In this document: in pieces, positions 1 through 10,449 of the stretch | Layout: every line of letters begins with the position of its first letter | Position numbering within the stretch: position 1 is the first letter of the stretch | NCBI GenBank assembly: GCA_945859605.1 | Contig: OX243828.1 | Location: forward strand, 19,570,040-19,634,039 | From: Lumbricus rubellus | Lineage: Eukaryota > Annelida > Clitellata > Crassiclitellata > Lumbricidae | DNA: 64,000 nt | Reading direction: 5' to 3' | Program-made: the position numbers and the translations under genes | The notes under the pieces: generated by a model | Told to the model about the DNA's origin: nothing | The model's input: the letters and a program-made list of their open reading frames with translations, nothing else | The model's database searches: none

Positions 1-720
1 GATATGCATGTAGAATGACAGAGAGACAGAGAAATAAGACAGAGACACAGAGACAGAGAAAGGAACATACATAGAAATGATAGAACATCAGCTAAACTGA
101 TCGGACGAATACAGGTCTATGCATGCATTTCATACTTGCTATTGAGATCGCAATTTTAATAAAGACAGGCATAGGCTACAATGAACAGACGGAGGGTATG
201 CAGACAGATGGACAGACGGACAGACAGACTGCACCCAACCAACAAAAAAAATCTTGTAAATAATCAAACACCATTGATGACAGAGAGAGCAATTCCAGCG
301 AAATGCAATATTATGCATATACAGTATATAATTATAATAAACATATATAAATTACATATATATAATATAAATATACATATATATATTATAATAATATAGT
401 GTCACGGCTTATAGTTACTGCGCCATGTAAATTGTCGTCACTATTATTCCTAACTTGTTGAGATACAAAAGTATACACATGTGATAAAATGCATCATGGG
501 TCTGTAGATTATAATGGACCCTAATTGTGTGCAGGATAAACAAGAGATATTTTGTCGAATATGTCCTCCAAGTGGAGGTGATATTGGACACAAAGCACTG
601 TCTTTCATGCGCTGAACGGAACGGCTATTTGGCCTAAAGAAAAATACATTAATTTTGATTACTGATAATGCAAGCACTTAGCGTTTACAATACATGTTTA
701 TGTGCACCAGCATGTGTGCA
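1..720. other. AT-rich non-coding flank
   Basis: No gene is visible. There is a short purine-rich GACAGA-type stretch at about 20-60, a second at about 185-230, and an AT-rich TATATA stretch at about 320-395. The short open frames have no recognisable domain or convincing coding bias. Confidence 0.6.
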
Positions 721-1018
721 TGCTTGTATGTATGTATGTATGTGTGTGTATGTATGTGTGTGTGAGTGTGTATACGTATGTGTGTATGTATGCATGTGTA
801 TGTGTGTATGTATGTATGTATATATGTATGTATGTGTGTATGTATGTGTGTGTATACGTATGTGTGTGTGTGTATACGTATGTGTGTATGCATGTATGTA
901 TGTATGTATGTATGTATGTATGTATGTATGTATGTATGTATGTATGTATGTATGTATGTATGTATGTATGTATGTATGCATGCATGCATGCATGCATGCA
1001 TGCATTCTGTATTCCATG
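721..1018. repeat. Compound microsatellite (TATG)n then (CATG)n
   Basis: A degenerate TG/TATG start containing TATACGTATG motifs passes into a pure TATG run and then a CATG run. It is open in several frames on both strands only because of the repeat composition, so the predicted peptides are not genes. The same three-part order recurs at 1371-1552. Confidence 0.9.
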
Positions 1019-1370
1019 CATTTATGAATGATGTTGTGCATTAACTATATAATGCAATCCGTGCATTTAAAATGCATGTCTACTAGAACAAGTGCCTATT
1101 ATATCTGACATCACGATTTCTATACTACCCTGGTACATAGCATCTTTGTTTATGACCGATTACCTAGCGACTTAGGAATATAAAAATTAATTATTAGCAC
1201 CGTTTTAAAGGTGTCTAACTGGAAACGAAATTTGGCGATATCTGTTGGATGTCAGACTCGTTAGCGTAGAACTCCACCCTGAGTCAAATGTTTTGTGTGT
1301 CTGAATATCTGCCTTAGTATCAAAGTGGCGCTATAGAAGTTGTTAGATTTGATTAGATTATAATAGGCCA

Positions 1371-1552
1371 ACGTATGTGTGTGTGTGTATACGTATGTGT
1401 GTATACGTATGTGTGTGTATGTATGTATGTATGTATGTATGTATGTATGTATGTATGTATGTATGTATGTATGTATGTATGTATGTATGTATGTATGTAT
1501 GTATGTATGCATGCATGCATGCATGCATGCATGCATGCATGCATACATACAT
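1371..1552. repeat. Second copy of the compound microsatellite
   Basis: It has the same order as the array at 721-1018: TATACGTATG units, then pure TATG, then CATG. It ends a few bases before the first base that can be assigned to the LINE. Confidence 0.9.
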
Positions 1553-1557
1553 AATCT

Positions 1558-4500
1558 AGACGGCTAACACTAGCGCTGACCCTGAAGGCCTACAACACCT
1601 AGAGCCCGTTTTGATTCGCCCTCGTATTGCGAGACATGCGGTCCAGCATAGCAGTCTGACTCGCTTCGGGTGCCTCAATATACGATCAGTAAACAACAAG
1701 GTCGATGACATCAGACTACTAATTGAGGAGGAGAAGCTGAGCGTGCTTGCTCTGACCGAGATGTGGCACGAGGACTCTGACTGCGTAACCATCAAGCGTA
1801 TCCGTGGCCTGGGACTGAACGTGTTGGAAGCTGCCAGGCCGATCGACGACAAGCGGCGTCAGGGAAAGGTTAAATTTGTCAACCATGGCGGCGTTGCCAT
1901 CGTCGCCAAGCATGGCGTCGCCTTGTCGAAGATTGATATTAAACAGAAGACAACGTCGTTTGAGTTCCTGTGCTGCAGGACGACCTCAGGAGGCTCCAGT
2001 CATTTACTCGTCGTCCTCTACCGACCTGGGTCACAGCCAATAACACCGCTGTTCTTCAACGAGTTTTCTTCTCTTCTGTCAGCGCTCGCCAGTATGTCTA
2101 TTCCTATCACCATCACTGGAGACATAAACATCCATCTCGAGCGAGCGTCGGACCCAGATGTAGTCAAATACAACACGATCCTATCAACCTATGGTTTCCA
2201 ACAACATGTACAGACTCCAACTCATCGACTGGGCGGTCTACTGGATCATGTGATCACACCAGTGAACTCGCTGCCACTTGATATTTCGGTCACTGATGTT
2301 GGGTTGTCGGACCATATGCTCGTGTCATGGTCCATCAGTATGGCACCACCAGCACCAACTTACACGACAATCACCAAACGCAAGTGGCAGCACTTTGACT
2401 CAGCTGCTTTCCTAGCTGAACTGTCACAATCAGAGCTGTGTGCGGTCAGCGACCCGTCGACTGATACCTCTGCAGACGACCTTGCAGAGTCCTTCGACTC
2501 AGTGATAAGAGGCCTTCTTGACAAGCACGCTCCCGTTTCAGAGTTCACTGTACGAGAGCGTTCTCATCAGCCCTGGTTTGACAACGAATGCCGTGAAGCT
2601 AGGCGGAGGGCTCGACGTCTGGCCCGGCGCTGTCGGAAAAATACTGCTGGTGCAGAGGATAAGCAAACCTGGCGCCGAGCCCTACGAGCGGCTAGGAAAT
2701 TGTCGCAACACAAAGCTTCTGATTACTGGACGTCCAAAATCACGTCGGCGGGCACAAACCAGCGTCAAGTGTGGCAGTCAGTGAACCAGTTGCTTGGCGA
2801 GAGCAAATCCACTGCGAGTGCTGCGTCTTTCTCTGCAGCTACCTATCACGACTTCATGGACAAGAAAATAGCGGATATCCGAGCGTCAACATCTGAGGCA
2901 AGTGAAGCGACTTTCACTAATCGCCCAACTCCTGGCATGTGTGAGTTCCTCCCGATTACCACAGAAGACGTAGTCAGAGTCATCTCTTCATCACCATCGA
3001 AGCAGTGCTCTCTTGACATACTTCCAACGTGGCTAATGAAGGAGGCAACTCCGCTGCTGGCACCATTCATCGCTCGGATGTTCAACAATTCTTTCGCCAT
3101 CGGCCGTTTCCCATCCAACTGGAAGCATGCAATAGTCAAGCCACTCCTGAAGAAAGCTGGAGCTGAGGAATCGTCACCTGCCAACTTCAGACCGGTCTCC
3201 AATCTAACGTTCATTTCAAAAGTACTTGAGCGTATTGCCAACCATCAGCTGATTGAGTACCTGTCTGCATCACACCTTCTTCCTCGGTTTCAGTCTGCCT
3301 ACAGGCGTGGTCATTCCACCGAGACTGCGCTTCTAAAAGTCTTCTCCGATCTAGTCAATGCCATCGACTCAGGCCAACTGGCGCTGCTGTCACTACTTGA
3401 TATGTCGGCTGCATTCGACACAGTCGACCACGACATCTTGATGCAGCGACTGTCTGGTTCATTTGGGATAAAGGACAGAGCGCTTAGTTGGCTTGAATCC
3501 TACATAAGAGGACGCACCCAATCAGTCTATTTGGCAGGAGGGGAGACGGAACCCAGGCTGGTCACCTGCGGTGTTCCACAAGGATCAGTGCTCGGGCCTC
3601 TCCTCTTTGTACTGTATACGGCCGACTTGGAGAGGATTATAGAAGTACATGGATTGCTTCACCACTGCTATGCGGACGATACACAGCTTTACTTTTTCTG
3701 TAAACCATCACAAACAGCAGAACTGAAACAGAGAGTGCTGCTGTGTATTGAACAAATTTCGGAGTGGATGGCATCCAACCGTCTAAAGCTCAATCCCTCC
3801 AAGACGGAGTTCATATGGTGCACCACCTTCCGACGCCGCCATCTACTTGATGGCAGTGCGTTCAACATCGGTGATTCAGAAGTCAACCCAGCTGACACCA
3901 TTCGCAACCTTGGAGTTCAATTCGACAGCTGTTTGACCATGACGGCACACGTGAGTCAACTCGTTCGAGGTTGTTTCTACCAACTGCGACGAATCAAAAC
4001 CATCCGCAGATTCATCCCAACCTCAACGGCCGTCATATTAGTCAACAGCTTCATCGTCTCCAGGGTCGACTATTGCAACAGTGTACTGGCGGGTCTTCCG
4101 GCTTGTCAGCTGGAGCGGATCCAGTCGGTGCTCAACTCCGCTGCACGCATTATATACGGTCGCACACCATCCGATCATTTGACTGACCTGCTGCGTGACA
4201 ACCTGCACTGGCTGCGTGTCCCCCAGCGCATTCAATACAAGCTCTGCCTAATTACATACAAGTCGTTACACAACCTCATGCCTGAATACATCGCGGATTT
4301 CTGCATTCCAATCACAGATAATAGGTTAAGATCGTCGGCGAGGGGCCTGCTGCATGTCCCACGGTCAACTACGAGGTTTGGTGAAAGCTCGTTCTCTGTG
4401 TCGGGACCAACTGCATGGAACAGTCTTCCTGCCCACGTGAAGATGGCACCATCTCTGGGGACATTTAAATCCAGTCTCAAAACTTACCTATTCAAACAAT

Positions 4501-4605
4501 CGTTTATTTATTGACAGTAACATGTTATCCCGTGTACAGCGCCCTTTCCTTCGGCCTCGGCCGAGCTACGGCGCTATATAAATCGTCTTATTATTATTAT
4601 TATTA
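1558..4605 (+). mobile_element. 5'-truncated CR1/L2-like non-LTR retrotransposon
   Basis: One long frame encodes an apurinic-type endonuclease followed by a reverse transcriptase, the layout of ORF2 in CR1/L2-type LINEs. After the stop at 4514 comes a short 3' end containing GGCGCTATATAAATC and then a TTA repeat rather than poly(A), as expected for that group. The 5' end is lost: the frame is open from 1560 with no ATG, and the left edge abuts a microsatellite. ORF1 is absent. No clear target-site duplication was found, so both edges are approximate. Confidence 0.9.
1611..4514 (+). CDS. LINE ORF2: endonuclease-reverse transcriptase
   Basis: The product would nick target DNA and prime reverse transcription of its own RNA there. 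From residue 1 at 1611, the endonuclease begins near residue 21 (CLNIRSVNN) and shows TEMWH near 48, GDINIH near 169 and LSDHMLV near 233. The reverse transcriptase shows NFRPVSNL near 524, FDTVDHD near 601, GVPQGSVLGPLLF near 653 and the catalytic YADD near 686, followed by a thumb region to the stop. No internal stop or frameshift is seen across 967 codons. The start codon used here is TTG; the frame stays open to 1560 without an ATG, so the true start was lost in 5' truncation. The intact frame suggests a young insertion, but this copy probably cannot produce a full ORF2 protein by itself. Confidence 0.9.
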   Translation: MIRPRIARHAVQHSSLTRFGCLNIRSVNNKVDDIRLLIEEEKLSVLALTEMWHEDSDCVTIKRIRGLGLNVLEAARPIDDKRRQGKVKFVNHGGVAIVAKHGVALSKIDIKQKTTSFEFLCCRTTSGGSSHLLVVLYRPGSQPITPLFFNEFSSLLSALASMSIPITITGDINIHLERASDPDVVKYNTILSTYGFQQHVQTPTHRLGGLLDHVITPVNSLPLDISVTDVGLSDHMLVSWSISMAPPAPTYTTITKRKWQHFDSAAFLAELSQSELCAVSDPSTDTSADDLAESFDSVIRGLLDKHAPVSEFTVRERSHQPWFDNECREARRRARRLARRCRKNTAGAEDKQTWRRALRAARKLSQHKASDYWTSKITSAGTNQRQVWQSVNQLLGESKSTASAASFSAATYHDFMDKKIADIRASTSEASEATFTNRPTPGMCEFLPITTEDVVRVISSSPSKQCSLDILPTWLMKEATPLLAPFIARMFNNSFAIGRFPSNWKHAIVKPLLKKAGAEESSPANFRPVSNLTFISKVLERIANHQLIEYLSASHLLPRFQSAYRRGHSTETALLKVFSDLVNAIDSGQLALLSLLDMSAAFDTVDHDILMQRLSGSFGIKDRALSWLESYIRGRTQSVYLAGGETEPRLVTCGVPQGSVLGPLLFVLYTADLERIIEVHGLLHHCYADDTQLYFFCKPSQTAELKQRVLLCIEQISEWMASNRLKLNPSKTEFIWCTTFRRRHLLDGSAFNIGDSEVNPADTIRNLGVQFDSCLTMTAHVSQLVRGCFYQLRRIKTIRRFIPTSTAVILVNSFIVSRVDYCNSVLAGLPACQLERIQSVLNSAARIIYGRTPSDHLTDLLRDNLHWLRVPQRIQYKLCLITYKSLHNLMPEYIADFCIPITDNRLRSSARGLLHVPRSTTRFGESSFSVSGPTAWNSLPAHVKMAPSLGTFKSSLKTYLFKQSFIY

Positions 4606-4742
4606 AAAATCTCAACTAGGTCTGAAAATACTGAGACCTGAAAATTTGAAATTTTCCAACTCGACTTCTGAACCAAGCAGGTTGCAAATTCTGTTTGTTT
4701 GTAAATTGTATGCGCATTTGCTATAGGCTAGTGCCCCTTCAA
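4606..4742 (-). mobile_element. SINE, first part (tail side), interrupted at 4742
   Basis: The stretch ending TATAGGCTAGTGCCCCTTCAA matches the SINE tail boundary seen at about 9749-9765. The matching remainder resumes at 7753, after a 3 kb insertion. The outer boundary at the 4606 end is not defined. Confidence 0.6.
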
Positions 4743-4769
4743 CATAGGCGGAAACCTGGTCCGAACTTT

Positions 4770-4835
4770 GGGGGGGACGGACGAGCGGCCGAAGGTCGAT
4801 CGCTGAGGCGCGAAACGCCGAGTTTGGAAGGGTGA
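4770..4835. other. Paired-hairpin cassette
   Basis: Two adjacent stem-loops are visible: CGAGCGGCCGAAGGTCGATCG, slightly degraded, then GGCGCGAAACGCC, which lies within TGAGGCGCGAAACGCCGAG. The same pair, in the same order on the opposite strand, occurs at about 59800-59850 inside another inverted-repeat element, where the first stem is a perfect 8-bp match. Confidence 0.6.
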
Positions 4836-4927
4836 GGGAAGGCTGTTTTTTAATGTCCACAACTAATTGTAGCATTTTAGCTGTCATCCAAAATAAAAAA
4901 TGGTCCATTTTCTCAGTCCTGATAGAG

Positions 4928-5266
4928 CAGGGGTGTCAATGAGCTGGCCCGCGGGCCATTTCTGGCCCGCCGACAATTTTTTCTGGCCCGCGGAGCCTTC
5001 CATAAAGATTAAAATAGTATTAAAAATGTTGTCAAAATTTAATGAGAAGCGAAAGTGGACATTGAATCAAGATCTTTTTCGCAAAATTTGGACTTTTCTG
5101 GGAATTGCCTGTCCAAGCCCAGAGCTACCTCTCAGATCACTACCCAATTTTGCTCAGGAGCTTCGATACCCTGGCCCGCCACTTCCTACAAAATGTTCAC
5201 ACTGGCCCGCCACTTGTTAGAAGATGTTCAAATTGGCCCGCCACTAAAAAAGGTTTGACACCCCTG
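4928..5266. mobile_element. hAT-type MITE with 8-bp target duplication
   Basis: It starts CAGGGGTGTCAA and ends TTTGACACCCCTG, with repeated GGCCCGC motifs inside each end, a familiar hAT terminal pattern. The direct repeat TGATAGAG flanks it exactly on both sides (4920-4927 and 5267-5274). It is 339 bp long with no coding capacity. Confidence 0.93.
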
Positions 5267-5877
5267 TGATAGAGGTAGTTCAGACTGTAATTTGCTATTG
5301 AACTCGATCGGAGGGAGGGTTGCATTAGACACCTCTTTTAATGCTGATATCACGAATTTATTTAACGATGGAATGTGCCAATTTTCGCAAAACAGTTTTG
5401 CAAAAAAACTATCAAAGCATTTAACATAGACACCTCTGTAATGCATTCAATCAACGATACATATAAGAAAAACATGCTATGTACTGAATACTACTCAAAT
5501 TCATGACTAAAATCTTAGCGGTTATTTATTATATGCAAATTATGTTTCTTAGAAAGACTAAAAAGGAAACACTGATAGAAATGGAAACCTAATCATGTCT
5601 ATAATTATTATATACCTGCTATCAGAGCATATCAAAGGGAAGTTTCAGAACTGCATGACTTTTTCTCTACCTTTTGATCTACCCTGGTAAATAAATGCCA
5701 ATCAGATGACAATGGCTTTTTTGAAACTATTTTTTAGCTGCGAGGATGTGATTTTACAACTCTCTAAGTCCATTATAACTGCCTTTTTTAAAATCAACAC
5801 ATATTCGTAGATTTGCACGTTTAAAAGCCTTGCCAACTCTCTTTATGCTCAATCAAATACCATTCAAGTGACCCAAT

Positions 5878-7122
5878 CGTGGGCGGAGTTTGGTTTCCAT
5901 TCTTGGAGGCTAAAAAACCTTGAAGATTGGATGCGAGGCGGAGACTTGGTCCAGATTGAGCGGCGCCGGAATTTTTTTCTCGAATCAAAAGTTAATGACC
6001 TTTTTTAGTTATCGAGTTTAATTGAAATCTCATAAAAACCATACTATCTTGCGTAAACACCATTTTTTTAGTCAACTAGTTTATTTGAAATATCATAAAA
6101 CCTTACTAATTTCCGTAAACACCCTTTTTAGTCATCGAGCTTAATTGAAATCTCCAAAAACCATACAATTTAGCGAAAACACCTTTTTTAGCCATCAGGA
6201 TTAATTGAAATTTCATAAAAACCATACTATTTTGCGTATACACCTTATTTAGTCATCGAATTTAATTGAAATATCAAAAAACCATAATATTTTCCCTAAA
6301 CACCTTTTTTAGTCATCTAGTTTACTTAAAATCTCATAAAACCATACTATTTTGCGTAAGCACCTTTTTTAGTCATCGAATTTAATTGAAATATCATAAA
6401 ACCATTAAATTTTCCATAAACACTTTTTTGTCATCTGGTTTAATTAAAATATCATAGATCCATACTATTTTCGTAGACACCTTTCTAGTCATCGAGTTTA
6501 ACTGAAGTCTCACAAAAACCTTACTATTTTGCGTAAACATTTTTTTTAGTCATCAATTCATCGAATTTAAATAAAATTTCATAAAAACATGCTATTTCGC
6601 GTAAGCAACTTTTTCAGTCATCAAGTTTAATTGGACTCTCATAAAACCATAATTTTTCTGTAAACACCTTTTTTAGTCGTCAAATTTTTTAAAATTCTCA
6701 TGAAAACCATACTATTTTGCGTATACGTATTTTTTCCTCATCGAGTTTCATTTAAATTTCACAAAAAACATATTATTTTTTCGGTCAAAAATGTTGATGA
6801 CCTTTTCTTAGTCATCGAGTTGAAATCTCATAAAAGCGATTCGTTTTCATTTCTTAGTCGTCAAGTTAGTAGAAATCCCATGAAACCATACTAACTTTCC
6901 GGACACACCCGTTTTAGTCATCGACTTTATTTGAAGTCTCACAACAACCATGCTATTTTCTCGGACAAAAAACTGTTAATCATCGGATTCAAGTTTCGTT
7001 CGTGAACATTTCTTGGGGCTAACTCCGGGAAAGGTACCATTTTCTATGTGACAAACCTGAATCTGGGCATTCTTGGGGAAAGGGAGTTTGAACCCCATAG
7101 CTCGTAATAAACTCCGCCCATG
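5878..7122. mobile_element. Inverted-repeat element carrying a minisatellite
   Basis: The left end is CGTGGGCGGAGTTT and the right end is the complement of CATGGGCGGAGTTT. GACCCAAT occurs immediately outside both ends (5870-5877 and 7123-7130), an exact 8-bp target duplication. Nearly all of the interior is a 61-bp minisatellite (about 5995-6985). There is no transposase frame, so it is non-autonomous and hAT-like by duplication length. Confidence 0.88.
5995..6985. repeat. About 17 copies of a ~61-bp minisatellite
   Basis: The unit contains TTTTTTAGTCATCGAGTTTA, then TTGAAATCTCATAAAACCAT, then ACTATTTTGCGTAAACACC. Copies diverge from each other by substitutions and small indels. The array lies wholly inside the element at 5878-7122. 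Confidence 0.9.
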
Positions 7123-7176
7123 GACCCAATGATGTTCTATGTCCCGCTGTTCGTTTTCAAGAGGAATAATAAAAAA

Positions 7177-7177
<1 letters not shown>

Positions 7178-7229
<52 letters not shown>
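7178..7229. repeat. (TTAC)n microsatellite
   Basis: About 13 uninterrupted TTAC units, following an AATAATAAAAAATAC stretch that may be a retroelement tail. Confidence 0.9.
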
Positions 7230-7230
<1 letters not shown>

Positions 7231-7752
7231 TTTGCATTCAATATTATTTCCAATGTTGAACATGATTCTGATTCGAGCCTGAAGATAAGCTGAAGGGAAT
7301 GTAACAGATGCTCTATATGACGTAGTGAGTTTGTGACGTTGGATGGATGGATCCAGATTTGACGAGGGCCTATGACAACAGCGGCCGTTGCCCTCGACAG
7401 AAATTTGCATGGCATATTACAGATGTTTTCACTTTGTGATGTGACGTTGGGTGTTGGCAATGTATTTATAATAATTGGTAACCAGTTAAAAAAGGTGTCT
7501 TACAGTATAATGTTCGCAAACAATCCAACGTGGGACTTAAAACTTTTGTTTAGAGCCTGTATTGCCCTGGAATTCATATCTTCAGAAATATTTACTTCAT
7601 CTGCTAAACTTTTTTCTCTAGTTCTCTACTGAAGAGAGTGTACTTGTCCTAAAGCTTGAACATTGGGGGGGACAAATGCATGGGCCGTCCCCCCCAACGT
7701 CTTCATTGGGGGGGACCGTCCCCCGCTGTCCCCCCCTAGGTTTCCGCCAGTG

Positions 7753-7895
7753 GCCTTCAAGTTCACTACTCAGAGGCGCTCCCGAATGCAGAGCGGACAC
7801 TGCATCGGAGTTTCACGCTGTGACGCTGAAGCGCTGAGCAATTGCGAGTGAATGACTTGCCCAATGTCCTTACGCCTTGAGGTGGATTCAGTATT
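7753..7895 (-). mobile_element. SINE, second part, resuming after the 3 kb insertion
   Basis: It continues the SINE sequence from 4742 with ACTACTCAGAGGCGCTCCCG, then the conserved GCGGACACTGCATC and TTTCACGC blocks shared with the copies at 9749, 20433 and 39008. The tRNA-like head ends early near GGTGGATTC, so this copy is incomplete. Confidence 0.75.
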
Positions 7896-8039
7896 AGAAG
7901 ATTCACAAGAAATTCAAAGCAGTGTTCACAAGCATATTTAAACTCATTAGCACAATAGCAAAAATATTACAATTTATTATTCCTTTGCAAGTTAACATCA
8001 ATCATATAATTATATAGACTAATGACTTAACAGACCATT

Positions 8040-8600
8040 TTGAATTTTTCCAATTAGGGATTTTCCCATTGGAAGTTTCCCACGCTGACTACGTTCCACT
8101 GAAAGTTTCCAACGGGAAAGTCATACCATAAATCATGGGAAAACTCACCAGCTGAACTGATCAAATGTGGAAATTTCCCAGCTTAAATTTCCAGGCATTT
8201 CCCATATTGAAATTACCCCCCAACTAAGCTGTCCGCAACTGAAAATTCCCAACTAAACCCTACCCATTTCTAAATTCCCATATGAACCTTCCCATTCACA
8301 AATTCCTCCATTTGGAAATTTCACAAATGAACCTTTAACATTCAAAAAGTCATCATTTGGAAAGTCCCAAATCAACTTTCCACATTTGGAAATTTCACAA
8401 CTGAACCTCCCATTTGGAAATTTCACAACTGAACCTCCCATTTGGAAATTTCACAACTGAACCTCCCATTTGGAAATTTCACAACTGAACCTCCCATTTG
8501 GAAATTTCACAACTGAACCTCCCATTTGGAAATTTCACAACTGAACCTCCTATTTGGGAATTTCCATTTGGAATTTGGCAATTAATCAACTGAACCATCT
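8040..8600. repeat. GGAAATTTCCCA-type minisatellite
   Basis: Degenerate GGAAATTTCC and AACTGAACC motifs fill the stretch. From about 8385 to 8550 it becomes a regular 28-bp tandem array built on CCCATTTGGAAATTTCACAA. Confidence 0.9.
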
Positions 8601-9225
8601 CCATTAATTGTCAATTTCGAAACTGTTCAAGCTCTTCCATCACCATTTCAGAATCTTTCTGCCTACAAAGAATGACACTCGCCGGCGGTGGCCGCTCCCA
8701 CAACTCCACAATTCCTCCACATCACAGCATAATACCCTATCATCACAGAACTGAACCAATTCCTTTGAGCAACCGATTACAGAAAACAAATTGCCAGGCA
8801 CTTTAAAAAAATGCTTTAAAATATACTTTGAAATCAATAAAGACTTGCCAAGCCCTGACAGGTAAAAAAGTCCCGAAAATAAAAAGGTTATTTTTGTGAG
8901 ACAAGTTCTACAACACAGCACTTCTCAAACTTTCCAAAGCTTCAAACCGGTAATTGCTTTACCCAGTAATTGTTTCAAGGTCACACCAAGGGCTGCGGCC
9001 CTCCAACAACATCAGCTCACCATATAACGAGATAGGCTACGTTAAAATATTAAAATTCAGATTTCACAATATTAGCCCTGTGTATTATACCCATACTATT
9101 GTTACTGAATAGTATTTAAAACCGTTTATTATGCCTTACGAATACTATGTGGTGTTCTCATTCGCATGTTGTTGTATTAATTAGTATTTTCATGTTAACA
9201 TTTCATTCAGAGCTATCAAACTTGT
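8601..9225. other. No feature recognised
   Basis: AT-rich sequence of mixed composition. A minus-strand open frame at 8640-8921 has no recognisable domain or splice-site support. Nothing is annotated here. Confidence 0.5.
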
Positions 9226-9239
9226 CATTGCACTCATGG

Positions 9240-9722
9240 TAAACAATCGTTATTGTAGACAATCAATTATAACAATCAATTGTAGTCAATCAATTGTAGT
9301 CAATCAATTGTAAACAATCAATTGTAAACAATCAATTTAAAAACAATCAATTGTAAACAATCAATTGTAAACAATCAATTAAAAAACAATCAATTGTAAA
9401 CAAATCAATTGTAAACAATCAATTGTAGACAATCAATTGTAAACAATCAATTGTAAAACAATCAATTGCAGACAATCAATTGTAAGCAATCAATTGTAGA
9501 CAATCAATTGTAAACAATCAATTGTAGACAATCAATTGTAAAACAATAAATTGCAGACAATCAATTGTAGACAATCAATTGTAAACAATCAATTGTAAAC
9601 AATCAATTGTAAACAATCAATTGTAAACAATCAATTGCAGACAATCAATTGTAGACAATCAATTGTAAACAATCAATTGTAAACAATCAATTGTAAACAA
9701 TCAATTGCCGACAATCAATTTG
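9240..9722. repeat. ~14-bp minisatellite (AACAATCAATTGTA)n
   Basis: More than 30 tandem units, with GTAGAC, GTAAAC and GCAGAC variants. The unit contains the palindrome CAATTG. There are no unique spacers, so this is not a CRISPR array. Confidence 0.95.
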
Positions 9723-9748
9723 TTTTGTATGTTTGTATGTGCACTTGT

Positions 9749-9945
9749 TATAGTGCCCCTTCAAGCTCTTCCTACTCAGAGGCGCTCCCGAATGCAGAGC
9801 GGACACTGCATCAGAGTTTCACGCCGAAGCGCTGTGCAATTGTGAGTGAAGGTCTTGCCCAAGGTCCTTACGCGGCAAAATGGATTCGAACCTTCCGGCC
9901 CCAAGGCAACGACGCCACCACTACATCATTGCGCCCCACTATTGC
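9749..9945 (-). mobile_element. tRNA-derived SINE
   Basis: Read on the minus strand it begins TGGGGCGCAATG, carries a GTGGTGG A-box-like stretch and GGTTCGAATCC, a perfect RNA polymerase III B box. The conserved body (TTCACGCCGAAGCGC, AATTGTGAGTGAAGG on the plus strand) follows, and it ends at TATAGTGCCCC. It abuts the minisatellite ending at 9722. Confidence 0.85.
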
Positions 9946-9999
9946 AGACAATCAATGACTGATAACAGTCTGAGCAGCACTATACTACAAGATATTATA

Positions 10000-10440
10000 G
10001 TTAAATGTGCATACTTACAGCAAGTAAAGCATGGCACTGTGAAAAAATGTTTCAATACTTGAATGAAAGAGATTAACAGGAGAAAGTGAAATCATCTGTG
10101 CCTTGTTGCGTTTGTCTTAACTAGTTTGTGCAACAAAAAATACTACCAGCAGCATCAGTAATATAAATACTTTCATATCTGCATCTGCTTGAGTATGTAT
10201 TCAAGTATGTGTGCATATCTGTCCTTATTCACAAGTGTGTCTGTGTGTGTCTACATGTGTCTGTGTGCATTGCTGCTTGACAGCATGAATGAAATTATGC
10301 AGAATGAGAGAAAGCTCTTACTACAAGAGAAGCTAAGCAAACCGAATTTAGAGCTGATAGGAACGATAATATTTCCAATCTGGTTGGGAGTTGAACCCTG
10401 AACACTCTGCAGTATCATCAGACATCTGCATCAATGTGAT
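10000..10440. other. No gene seen
   Basis: Low-complexity TGTGTC stretch at about 10205-10265. The stretch at about 10360-10400 contains GGGAGTTGAACCCTG, a weak tRNA-like B-box pattern. Nothing else could be supported. Confidence 0.4.
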
Positions 10441-10449
10441 ATTAAATGA

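Larger units (their letters stand above)
4743..7752. mobile_element. 3 kb inverted-repeat DNA element inserted in a SINE
   Basis: The left end is CATAGGCGGAAACCT and the right end is the complement of CACTGGCGGAAACCT, 13 of 15 identical. The flanking 8 bp are CCCTTCAA on the left (4735-4742) and GCCTTCAA on the right (7753-7760), a 7 of 8 match. Terminal C and G plus an 8-bp duplication fit the hAT superfamily. G/C runs lie just inside both ends. No transposase frame remains. Two smaller elements sit inside it (4928-5266 and 5878-7122); without them the core is about 1.4 kb. Confidence 0.75.

Noticed and set aside
668..1567. Many overlapping Cys/Met/Tyr/Val and His/Ile/Thr frames on both strands
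   Set aside because: Pure (TATG)n and (CATG)n composition; no domain or start context.
9240..9722. Regular short tandem array resembling a CRISPR
   Set aside because: Units are contiguous with no unique spacers, in an animal genome; it is a minisatellite. The same applies to 51285-51470 and 35433-35878.
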